NCBI GenBank assembly: GCA_017439185.1
Contig: JAFRTM010000017.1
Span: 1 to 50,642, forward strand
Direction: 5' to 3'
Source: Bacteroidales bacterium
Lineage (GTDB): Bacteria > Bacteroidota > Bacteroidia > Bacteroidales > P3
DNA: 50,642 bases
Shown: positions 8,464 to 15,473 of the stretch, piece after piece
Layout of the letters: the number at the start of each line of letters is the position of its first letter
How positions within the stretch are numbered: position 1 is the first letter of the stretch
Made by a program: the position numbers and the translations under genes
Notes under the pieces: generated by a model
Seen by the model: the letters and a program-made list of their open reading frames with translations, nothing else
Database searches by the model: none
Told to the model about the DNA's origin: nothing

Positions 8464-10104
8464 ATGGTAAAAAAACTATTTTCTCTCTTTCTGGGATTAG
8501 GCCTGTTGTTCAGTGCAAATGCCCAGACCGAATCTACAATCAGCGCCAACGACATCCTTTATTGGGTAGGCGAAGGCGAGGACCAGGCCATCTTGGTCGT
8601 TGAATTTGGCGAGACCGCACTCGCATGGGGCTACCGCTTTGACGAAGCAGATGGCCCGACCGTTCTCAATATGATTACAGCCATCGATGCTGCCGATCCG
8701 CGTCTCGCATATGCGATAGACTGGGAAAGATATGATGGCGAAAACGATTATTATTCATTCTACTATCATCCTTTGCTGGCAGCACTTACCACATTCCGCT
8801 TCAAGGTTGACGGAGTTCTCGCCGATAGCGATGAAGAATTTTCAGACTATGATGTGGAAGATGAAATGTTGGTAAAAATCAGTGCAAATGCCAATGATGT
8901 ATGGTCGACCACTATTGCACCTGCTACCGTAGCAGTGACTCCCGTAGATGCCACCATTGAGGCTTCCGCCATCCGTTACTGGGTTGGAGAAGGCGCCAAC
9001 AGCGCCGTGATAGCCATCAACTGGGGAGAGCCTGACACTGCACTCGCCTGGGGTCTCCGGTTTGAAGGTTCCATTACAGTGAGCCAGGCCATAAAAGCAC
9101 TTGACTCACTCGAGGACCGCCTTACCTATAATGAGAACAACGACGTTATCACATATAGCGACGGCACCACCACCCTTAACTTCCACGAGGCACCTGAAAG
9201 TTATCTTCAGTTCGTCCTTAACGGTAATGGCCAAGCCGGCTGGAATTCGCAGCTTTCAAACGGTTCTTTCCTCAAAATCGGAGAGTCGGCATTTGGAATG
9301 GGGTATGATTCCACATTGACCTATGGCATGTGGTTCCCTGCCGGCGTGGTATGGCCCACCGCCATCACTCCGGTCAGCGATCCCAACGCACCCGCCGTTG
9401 TTGACGCTACCATCGATATGGACGACATCGTTTACTGGGTAGGCGAAGGCACCAACAAGACCATCCTGGTTGTGAACTGGGCCGACACCTCGCTGGCTTG
9501 GGGTTACAAATTCAATGACGCTTCGGTGGTTCTCTCTGACATTATGGACGACATACAGGAAGCCGACCCGCGCTTTGCATACTCTTTGGACAATTACGGC
9601 TACCTGGCCAACATAACCTTCCAAGAGGGAACCGTAAACCTTGGCATCACACCCGGAAACTATTTTGACCACAAGATCAACGGTACCTATGGCAGCGGCC
9701 TGACCCAGACCGTTGTCAACGGAGACCTCAACATGTGGGCAGACCCTGCAGCAGGAGTGGCTATCGACAGCAGCTACTATGACGGCTGGGGCTGGTCGTA
9801 CTCGTACGCCTACCCGATGACCATCACTCCGGTAAGCGTACCGAGACCGGGCAGCATCAGCGAGGCAGAGGCAGTGGAGATGAACGTCTATCCCAATCCT
9901 GCCAACAATGTGCTGAACATCAGCGTGAACGACCTTCAGGAGGCCACCGAGGCTGTGCTGTATGACATGACAGGCCGCAAAGTGGTTGCACAGAATGTAG
10001 AGGCTGGAAATTCGCAGGTGAGCATCGTCACCTCGTCGCTGCCCAATGGAGTTTACATGCTCCGCGTAGGCGGCAAGGTGCAGAAAGTAGCTGTTCGTCA
10101 CTAA
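8464..10104 (+). CDS. T9SS-secreted protein with three YWVGEG repeats, under cobalamin riboswitch control
   Basis: A 546-residue exported protein. The signal peptide ends near FSANA (residue 20). Three homologous repeats of about 150 residues carry YWVGEG at 33-38, 172-177 and 324-329. Each continues with a hydrophobic strand (ILVVEF, VIAINW, ILVVNW), then LAWG[YL][RK]F, a helix with DI/DAADPR, and closes with a T-P-V segment. The last 75 residues, from VYPNPANNVLNISV to VQKVAVRH, are a T9SS type A sorting domain. I do not know a characterised function for the repeat. The riboswitch makes capture of cobalamin or corrinoids at the cell surface the best guess; this is inference. The next gene follows after 16 bp. 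Confidence 0.85.
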   Translation: MVKKLFSLFLGLGLLFSANAQTESTISANDILYWVGEGEDQAILVVEFGETALAWGYRFDEADGPTVLNMITAIDAADPRLAYAIDWERYDGENDYYSFYYHPLLAALTTFRFKVDGVLADSDEEFSDYDVEDEMLVKISANANDVWSTTIAPATVAVTPVDATIEASAIRYWVGEGANSAVIAINWGEPDTALAWGLRFEGSITVSQAIKALDSLEDRLTYNENNDVITYSDGTTTLNFHEAPESYLQFVLNGNGQAGWNSQLSNGSFLKIGESAFGMGYDSTLTYGMWFPAGVVWPTAITPVSDPNAPAVVDATIDMDDIVYWVGEGTNKTILVVNWADTSLAWGYKFNDASVVLSDIMDDIQEADPRFAYSLDNYGYLANITFQEGTVNLGITPGNYFDHKINGTYGSGLTQTVVNGDLNMWADPAAGVAIDSSYYDGWGWSYSYAYPMTITPVSVPRPGSISEAEAVEMNVYPNPANNVLNISVNDLQEATEAVLYDMTGRKVVAQNVEAGNSQVSIVTSSLPNGVYMLRVGGKVQKVAVRH

Positions 10105-10120
10105 TTTCCGATTACAGTAG

Positions 10121-11104
10121 ATGAGTAAGAGTTTCTTCATAATCAGTCTGGCGCTGCTCCTCGCCGGTATAAGCCGGGCGCATGGGCAGGGGCCATTCTG
10201 TGGCGTAGTCGGCACCGAAGGATGCACGGCAGTGTCAAACAACGACCCGAGAATCATAGGGTGGGCTACCGGCTGCACGGTAGAATTCGGACCGATTAAC
10301 ATCCAGAATTACCCAGACTCGATAGTGACCTTCGCCAGGACAGGCGACAGCGCCTTGGGACCGGCATGGACCAATGGCGTTTACCATGTTGTACCTCTTG
10401 GCGACGGAGGAAGAGCCACTGTCACTTTCGACGAGCCGATACACAACGTTGACGGTTACGACTTCGCGGTGTATGAGAACTCCAACGACGGACTGTTCCT
10501 CGAACTCGCCTTTGTGGAGGTAAGCTCCGACGGGGAGCATTTTGTGAGGTTCCCCGCCACATCGCTGACGCAGACTGAGACACAAGTTGGCACTTTCGGA
10601 CAGCTGGACGCCACGAATCTGAACAACCTGGCAGGCAAATACAAGGGCGGTTACGGAACCCCTTTTGACTTGAACGAGTTGAGAGACAGTGCAGGAATCG
10701 ACATAAACAATATCACACATGTGAGGGTGGTTGACGTGGTCGGAAGCATCGACCCCGCCTACGGCACCTACGACGCCTATGGACATCTGGTGAACGACCC
10801 CTACCCTACCCCGTTCTATAGCTGTGGTTTCGACTTGGATGCGGTATGCGTGCTGGGAGATCCGAATGCCATCAGAGAGGCTAACTCGCCGATTGTGGAG
10901 TTGTTCCCCAACCCGGCCACCGACAAGATAATGGTGAGATTGAAGAAACCGGTGTCCGTGGCACTCTTTGACTGCACCGGCAGACAAGTGACACAACCGC
11001 GTATGGCCGAGGGCGTTGCAGAGATTGAGGTCTCGATGTTGCCCAATGGAATATATTTCCTGAGGGCTGGCGAGAACTGCCGGAAGGTGGTTGTCAGACA
11101 TTGA
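10121..11104 (+). CDS. T9SS-secreted surface protein, second gene of the cobalamin-riboswitch operon
   Basis: A 327-residue protein with a signal peptide (ending near SRAHGQ). One beta-rich domain contains VYENSNDGLFLELAFVEVS, RFPATSL, NLAGKYKGGYGTPFDLNEL, ITHVRVVDVVGS and GFDLDAVCVLG. This block recurs in secreted surface proteins of Bacteroidetes and in PEP-CTERM proteins of other phyla and has no assigned function that I know. A type A sorting domain (ELFPNPATDKIMV ... RKVVVRH) makes up the last 75 residues. It lies 16 bp after the repeat protein and should share its riboswitch. I infer that it acts with that protein in corrinoid capture, but nothing in the sequence proves ligand binding. 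Confidence 0.82.
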   Translation: MSKSFFIISLALLLAGISRAHGQGPFCGVVGTEGCTAVSNNDPRIIGWATGCTVEFGPINIQNYPDSIVTFARTGDSALGPAWTNGVYHVVPLGDGGRATVTFDEPIHNVDGYDFAVYENSNDGLFLELAFVEVSSDGEHFVRFPATSLTQTETQVGTFGQLDATNLNNLAGKYKGGYGTPFDLNELRDSAGIDINNITHVRVVDVVGSIDPAYGTYDAYGHLVNDPYPTPFYSCGFDLDAVCVLGDPNAIREANSPIVELFPNPATDKIMVRLKKPVSVALFDCTGRQVTQPRMAEGVAEIEVSMLPNGIYFLRAGENCRKVVVRH

Positions 11105-11140
11105 AGAAGATACAGTTGTTTTTCATTTTATACATTGGTA

Positions 11141-11175
11141 GGGAGCGGGCTCTGAGGGGCTCGCTTCCGTTTTTA
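11141..11175 (+). terminator. Terminator of the riboswitch operon
   Basis: A stem (gggagcgggctc / gggctcgcttcc with G-U pairs, loop tgag) is followed by gttttt. Confidence 0.75.
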
Positions 11176-11207
11176 TGCCATGGGGGATTTGGGCATATAG
11201 CAAATTT

Positions 11208-11350
11208 ATGGTTGAGTTATGGTTGAGTTATGGTTGAGTTATGGTTGAGTTATGGTTGAGTTATGGTTGAGTTATGGTTGAGTTATGGTTGAGTTATGGT
11301 TGAGTTATGGTTGAGTTATGGTTGAGTTATGGTTGAGTTATGGTTGAGAT
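11208..11350. repeat. Thirteen tandem copies of an 11-bp unit (atggttgagtt)
   Basis: Twelve perfect copies and a thirteenth ending in -gat form an uninterrupted minisatellite between two + strand genes. Because 11 is not a multiple of 3, every frame cycles through the unit. A TGA occurs in each forward frame and a TAA in each reverse frame every 33 bp, so the block cannot encode protein. Perfect copies suggest recent slippage, and the copy number is probably variable between strains. The rest of the 11105-11437 gap holds only the terminator upstream and nothing recognisable downstream. Confidence 0.97.
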
Positions 11351-11437
11351 TAGTTGGAGGGGCACGAAAAAAGATTATAGAGATACAATAATATGAGTTA
11401 ACGGGCGTTATTATGGTGGTTGTTTATTATAGAGAAT

Positions 11438-11884
11438 ATGAAACGTTATACACTATTATTGATTGGTGTGGTGTCGCTGCTCTTGACATCCTGCGATTAT
11501 TTTGGGGATTACACCTTTGATATAGAGAACAAGTCAGACGACACCGTGACTGTGGCTTATTATGAGCAGGTACAATCGACGGAGGATATCCTGCCGACAT
11601 ACGAGCACGGAGAAGACTACGAATGGATACACTTGGCAGACACCCCCACGGTGGTGACCTTGGAACCGGACAGCACGTTCAGACGGGTATATGAAGTAGG
11701 CATGGTTTCTAAACAATGGCCTACCGAGGAAGACACGCCTGAGAGGTACCATATTGTACCGATGTGGGACAGGATAGCGTATATCACCCTCGGGGCTGAC
11801 ACCCTGAAAGCGGAAGACTATGAGAAGGCGGAATGGACCAATCCAAACGGGTCAAGATGTTGGTATAAGCTGGAGGTGTGGTAG
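11438..11884 (+). CDS. Small lipoprotein of unknown function
   Basis: A 148-residue lipoprotein with lipobox LLLTSC and a beta-rich mature part (YTFDIENKSDDTVTVAYYEQ; VVTLEPDSTFRRVYEVG) ending in WYKLEVW. I recognise no family. I chose the start at 11438 (MKRYTLLLIG), where the signal peptide begins; the frame could extend to 11420. No consensus promoter is visible upstream; the tandem repeat ends about 90 bp before it. The next gene starts about 20 bp after its stop and may be co-transcribed. Confidence 0.68.
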   Translation: MKRYTLLLIGVVSLLLTSCDYFGDYTFDIENKSDDTVTVAYYEQVQSTEDILPTYEHGEDYEWIHLADTPTVVTLEPDSTFRRVYEVGMVSKQWPTEEDTPERYHIVPMWDRIAYITLGADTLKAEDYEKAEWTNPNGSRCWYKLEVW

Positions 11885-11904
11885 TAGAGATAAGATTCAG
11901 GGCA

Positions 11905-12660
11905 ATGGTAACGGAGGAGACAAAGAGTCTTTTGAGGGAGTATGCGGCGAGGTATGAGACGGAGAAATTTATAGATGGGGACCCGTCGTGGTTTATGCAC
12001 CAGGTGGAGGACCCGCTCGACAGGGAGACCATTGCTTTTGTGGCGGCAGCGTTGAGTTACGGCAGCCGCCCGCAGTTTATGCCCAAGATAGAGACGCTGC
12101 TCAACTATGCTGAGGGAAGGCCGTACAGATGGGTAAAAGAGTCGCTGTTTGAGGAAAGATTTTCGGCAGACAACCATTGCTGCTTCTACCGTATGCAGCA
12201 GGTGGCCCACTTGTACGAGTTTCTGAGCAGTTATAGCCTGCTGCTTAAACAGTATGGAAGTCTCGGAGAGTTCGTCCGGTCATCAATTTCATCGCCCGAA
12301 GCCATTGAGGCATTGCAAGCCATCACCGCCTTCTTTGCCGCCCATGGCAACGGCGGGCTGGTGCCGAGGAGTACGGAGTCGTCGTGCAAACGGCTGTGTA
12401 TGTTTATGAGATGGATGGTGCGGGACCAGTCGCCAGTGGACCTTGGGCTGTGGAGTGGGATTGTGAACCGGCGGACACTGATAATGCCGATGGATACTCA
12501 TGTTGTGAAGCAGTCGGTGAGGCTCGGACTACTCTCCTCCCCTACCACATCGATGAGCAATGCCCAACGGCTGACACGCACCATGGCAGAGGTGTTTCCT
12601 GACGACCCCGTGCGAGGGGATTTCGCCCTGTTCGGCTATGGGGTGAACCACAAGATTTGA
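11905..12660 (+). CDS. TIGR02757 (DUF2400) family protein
   Basis: A 251-residue cytosolic protein of the TIGR02757 family, conserved but uncharacterised. Family signs are FVAAALSYGSRPQFMPKIETLL near the N-terminus, CKRLCMFMRWMVR in the middle, followed by VDLGLW and MPMDTHVVKQSVRLGLL, and FALFGYGVN near the end. The arrangement of its helices resembles helix-hairpin-helix base-excision glycosylases (the DTHV segment), so a DNA-related role has been suspected; I treat this as inference. I chose the ATG at 11905; an earlier GTG at 11878 would overlap the previous gene. Its stop directly abuts the stop of the convergent barrel gene with no intervening base. Confidence 0.85.
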   Translation: MVTEETKSLLREYAARYETEKFIDGDPSWFMHQVEDPLDRETIAFVAAALSYGSRPQFMPKIETLLNYAEGRPYRWVKESLFEERFSADNHCCFYRMQQVAHLYEFLSSYSLLLKQYGSLGEFVRSSISSPEAIEALQAITAFFAAHGNGGLVPRSTESSCKRLCMFMRWMVRDQSPVDLGLWSGIVNRRTLIMPMDTHVVKQSVRLGLLSSPTTSMSNAQRLTRTMAEVFPDDPVRGDFALFGYGVNHKI

Positions 12661-13296
12661 TTAGTTTTCTATCTCGACTGCCGGCTCGACAGCCTTTGTG
12701 TGCCGTTTGCCGTCGAAAGACCAGCCGATTTTCATCGTTATCAACATGGCTGCATAATTAGCATAGTCGAGGTTATGCTGTATCAAGCCACCGTCCTTTT
12801 CCTTTGCCAACAATACGCCTAAAGAATTCTCCAACGTCAGACCGAAAGGAATGTTAACTTTAATGCCTATAGTCAGAGCCGGCCGTACTCGTGCCTGCTT
12901 CATCATGTAGGGCGTCGTTTCGATATCCCAACCGTCGTTACCGGTCATCACGTTCACCTTGTTCCATCCTTGCGCATAGTTCAGGCCAAAGCCTATGAAC
13001 ATGTTGGGCCTGCTTCTCTTCTGCTTCCACGGGTAAACCCTGTACTGTGCCTGCAAAAACAAACCACTCACACCTTTCGTGGTCCAATGTTTGAAAGGGA
13101 TGGCAAAGCCCAGATCGGCAAATACCGCCGACCGGCAACCTATCCTATACTCATAACCTATGGTAGGAGTACCAAACCACATAGACCATACTCCTCCCGT
13201 GACAGTATGACGAGCCACACCGTCTTGGGGTTGCTGGGCATTTGCTCCGCCAACACATAGAGCAAGGAACACAAAAGCAATTATCGCCTTCTTCAT
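12661..13296 (-). CDS. Outer-membrane beta-barrel-like protein
   Basis: A 211-residue protein with a signal peptide (ends GGANAQ) and a series of amphipathic strands with paired aromatics (WSMWFGTPTIGYEYRIG; LFLQAQYRVYPWK; MFIGFGLNYAQGW; TIGIKVNIPFGLTLENSLGV). I infer a small outer-membrane barrel of the kind often annotated DUF3575-like; the precise family is uncertain. A charged tail (VEPAVEIEN) follows the last strand. Its start overlaps the stop of the upstream lipoprotein gene by 4 bp, so the two are an operon. Confidence 0.68.
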   Translation of the reverse strand: MKKAIIAFVFLALCVGGANAQQPQDGVARHTVTGGVWSMWFGTPTIGYEYRIGCRSAVFADLGFAIPFKHWTTKGVSGLFLQAQYRVYPWKQKRSRPNMFIGFGLNYAQGWNKVNVMTGNDGWDIETTPYMMKQARVRPALTIGIKVNIPFGLTLENSLGVLLAKEKDGGLIQHNLDYANYAAMLITMKIGWSFDGKRHTKAVEPAVEIEN

Positions 13297-13778
13297 CTGG
13301 CACCTCCTTTCCCGCTTAGGGTGTCGGTCTCGGGAGCGACAACCGATGTGGTATCAGACGGGCTGGCCGGAGGCCAACAACCGGGGTACAACCTCATAAG
13401 ATTCGAATCATTGATACCACCTTTGTAGATGACACTTCCATCATATATGATAGCCACACCACGATAACTACGATCAAACGTGAACTTGCTGTTCATATAG
13501 GGATTTTCAAGATTTGTAACAAACTGAAATCCCCATCGCCCTTCCCTGTCGGTTACGGCCGTTCCAAGATAGTCGCCAAAATCCTGAGTGTCGTAATTCT
13601 CATAATCGGGATCGATCCAGACTTCCATGAACTTCAATTCCACGCCACTGATAGGGGTAGTCAGTGAGCTGTCGCTGAATAACTGTCCCCGCACCTCCAT
13701 CTCTTCATATTCATAGCCGCAACCCGACAACGCCACTCCCGTGAGCAGAATCATCATCCAAAGGCTTATTCTTTTCAT
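13293..13778 (-). CDS. Lipoprotein with Ig/CarboxypepD-reg-like fold
   Basis: A 161-residue lipoprotein (lipobox VALSGC) with a single transthyretin-like segment: MEVRGQLFSDSSLTTPISGVELKF, then GTAVTDREGRWGFQF. That is the usual layout of regulatory-like domains in surface proteins. Its C-terminus is rich in Ser, Thr and Pro. It overlaps the barrel gene by 4 bp. A structural or adaptor role at the outer membrane is inferred from this pairing; no enzyme residues are seen. Confidence 0.65.
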   Translation of the reverse strand: MKRISLWMMILLTGVALSGCGYEYEEMEVRGQLFSDSSLTTPISGVELKFMEVWIDPDYENYDTQDFGDYLGTAVTDREGRWGFQFVTNLENPYMNSKFTFDRSYRGVAIIYDGSVIYKGGINDSNLMRLYPGCWPPASPSDTTSVVAPETDTLSGKGGAR

Positions 13779-13837
13779 ATTACGACATTTTTTATATTAA
13801 ACGTAAAAGAGTGGCAAATATTACATTGCACTGTAAA

Positions 13838-15004
13838 TTATTTGCATTTTTGCTTATGAGACCTGATCCATTGCCAGTTGAAATGCTGAAACCAGAGTTC
13901 ACATGCGCCGTCAGGATTTTTCTCTAGATAAGCGCCTATGGAACCGTCATGCAGTAATGTCAGCGAGCTATAAACTGACGGACCTTCAGCCAGCCTTACC
14001 ACATCAGTCCAACTTTTACCTTCGTCGTAGCTTACGAAGAGACTCACATCACGACGTTCCATAGAGTTCGGCACCGAATGGAGCAGGACGTCCACGCTCT
14101 CGCCCGTCACCTCCTTGGGAAGGCGAAGCATATCGCCGTTACAGGCGTTAACCTTCATCTCGGGCCACAAGCCCTGCGTTCCCCAAGTCTCACCACCATC
14201 TTTTGAGAGGTTCCATCCCCGTTCTCCACTACGCCTGACGCTGAGCAATATGTCTCCGGACTCAAGCTCTAAGAGCTTCGCTTCGTCGCCCTCGGAGAAA
14301 GCCAACTCCGACACCGACCAGCTTTCCCCGCAGTCATCGGAATAGACAATAAAATTGTCCGATGTCCAAGAGCCCACCCTACACATCGCCACGGCAAACA
14401 AAACCCTTCCCTTGTGAGGTCCCTTTTTCAACACCAGTCCGTTACCCGAAGCGGCGAACGCCCCTCTGTAGTTCCTGCATTCCGGCCGCTGGGCCTCACT
14501 ACCCCAGAGCATCTTTGTCAAATCCTGCCGTTCCTCCCAAGTCCTGCCGCCATCCTTGCTTCTGCTCATATATACCCTTATAGGTTTTTCTTCGGAAGAA
14601 GCGAAATAGCCGTTACCACCGGCATACAGGCACAGGACATCGCCTCCGCCACACTGTACCAATGCCGGGTCCCCGAAACCCTTACCTCTACCTTCCCCCT
14701 CTGCCACATATATCATCGTCCCCCACGTATTGCCGCCATCGACACTCCTGCAACACACCACGTCGATATCTTCCGGCAGGTCCCCTTCGTTGTATTTCCG
14801 TCTGTCGTTGGCAACCAGCAAGGAGCCGTCGGAAAGAGCCCAAAGAGCAGGAATACGCCAATTGGACGACCCCTCGTCGCCGGGGGCATAGAGCCTTTGC
14901 TCACTAAAAAAAGGCTTTTGCGCCATACAATACCCATACACATGCGCCAATCCAGCAACCAGCACAGCTATAAAGACAATATTTCTTAATCGAATCATGC
15001 GCAC
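13838..15004 (-). CDS. Exo-alpha-sialidase, GH33
   Basis: Removes terminal sialic acid from glycoconjugates; 388 residues with an N-terminal export signal. The six-bladed propeller is marked by the RIP motif (WRIPAL, 49-54) and five Asp boxes (SVDGGNTW, SKDGGRTW, SDDCGESW, SKDGGETW, SYDEGKSW). The Glu in EAKLLELESGD and the Tyr in GPSVYSSLTLL fit the catalytic pair of GH33, and Arg residues of the triad are present (RIP, SVRRSGER). There is no T9SS tail and no clear lipobox, so it is probably periplasmic or loosely anchored. It lies directly downstream of tRNA-Gly. With the GH29 fucosidase it suggests use of mucin-type glycans. Confidence 0.9.
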   Translation of the reverse strand: MRMIRLRNIVFIAVLVAGLAHVYGYCMAQKPFFSEQRLYAPGDEGSSNWRIPALWALSDGSLLVANDRRKYNEGDLPEDIDVVCCRSVDGGNTWGTMIYVAEGEGRGKGFGDPALVQCGGGDVLCLYAGGNGYFASSEEKPIRVYMSRSKDGGRTWEERQDLTKMLWGSEAQRPECRNYRGAFAASGNGLVLKKGPHKGRVLFAVAMCRVGSWTSDNFIVYSDDCGESWSVSELAFSEGDEAKLLELESGDILLSVRRSGERGWNLSKDGGETWGTQGLWPEMKVNACNGDMLRLPKEVTGESVDVLLHSVPNSMERRDVSLFVSYDEGKSWTDVVRLAEGPSVYSSLTLLHDGSIGAYLEKNPDGACELWFQHFNWQWIRSHKQKCK

Positions 15005-15013
15005 CGCCTATAC

Positions 15014-15036
15014 GAAAAAACAGGTTCTTCACCTGT
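15014..15036 (-). terminator. Terminator after tRNA-Gly(CCC)
   Basis: On the - strand, a 6-bp stem (acaggt/acctgt, loop of five) is followed by TTTTTT, 14 bp after the tRNA and just before the sialidase start. Confidence 0.75.
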
Positions 15037-15049
15037 CTTATTCATTTTG

Positions 15050-15122
15050 AGCGACAGACGGGGCTCGAACCCGCGACCTGCGGCTTGGGAAGCCGCCGCT
15101 CTACCAACTGAGCTACTGTCGC
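15050..15122 (-). tRNA. tRNA-Gly(CCC)
   Basis: A full cloverleaf of 73 nt: acceptor GCGACAG/CTGTCGC, D-stem GCTC/GAGC, anticodon loop TTCCCAA (anticodon CCC) on stem GCGGC/GCCGC, and T-loop TTCGAGC. CCA is not encoded. Confidence 0.95.
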
Positions 15123-15130
15123 TTTCTTTC

Positions 15131-15172
15131 AAAAAATGCAACCAATCTAAATTCTCAATCGGTTGCATTTTT
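15131..15172 (-). terminator. Hairpin with T-tract after tRNA-Gln
   Basis: Inverted repeat aaaaaatgcaacc / ggttgcattttt. On the - strand the stem ends in a T-run. It sits between tRNA-Gln and tRNA-Gly, which leaves only 8 bp for a tRNA-Gly promoter. The hairpin is therefore either leaky or serves processing. Confidence 0.65.
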
Positions 15173-15173
15173 G

Positions 15174-15244
15174 TTGTCCATCCAGGACTCGAACCTAGAC
15201 TGGCTGATCCAGAGTCAGATGTGCTACCATTACACCAATGGACA
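15174..15244 (-). tRNA. tRNA-Gln(CTG)
   Basis: 71 nt: acceptor TGTCCAT/ATGGACA with discriminator A, anticodon loop CTCTGGA (anticodon CTG), T-loop TTCGAGT on stem CTAGG/CCTGG. The first pair of the anticodon stem is a mismatch. Confidence 0.9.
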
Positions 15245-15271
15245 AGTTCTCTTTTCTCTTGAAAACGGTTG

Positions 15272-15303
15272 CAAAAGTACTACTTTTTTATATTTCTACC
15301 AAA
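15272..15303 (-). promoter_or_regulatory. Promoter of the tRNA-Gln/tRNA-Gly unit
   Basis: On the - strand, TTTG (15300-15303), 20 bp of spacer, then TACTTTTG (15272-15279), 28 bp before the tRNA-Gln 5' end. The remaining 15304-15420 gap is AT-rich and holds nothing else I can identify. Confidence 0.75.
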
Positions 15304-15420
15304 TATTTTTTTATTTTTTTTATTTCATCTCTGGTTTTCAATGATTTATAAATTGAAATTATATCATATTCTCCACCAAAAAAGCCCAACGATACGGCAT
15401 ATTTCCCGTTTTTAAGGCAT

Positions 15421-15455
15421 AAAAAGAGTGCGTACAATGGTTTGCACGCACTCTC
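15421..15455 (-). terminator. Terminator of the C10 protease gene
   Basis: A 9-bp stem (agagtgcgt/acgcactct) ends on the - strand in CTTTTT, 20 bp after the stop codon. Confidence 0.85.
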
Positions 15456-15473
15456 TATCTGTCAATCAACCGA

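Noticed and set aside
11208-11350. Tandem array considered as a CRISPR array
   Set aside because: The units are directly adjacent with no spacers and no cas genes are near.
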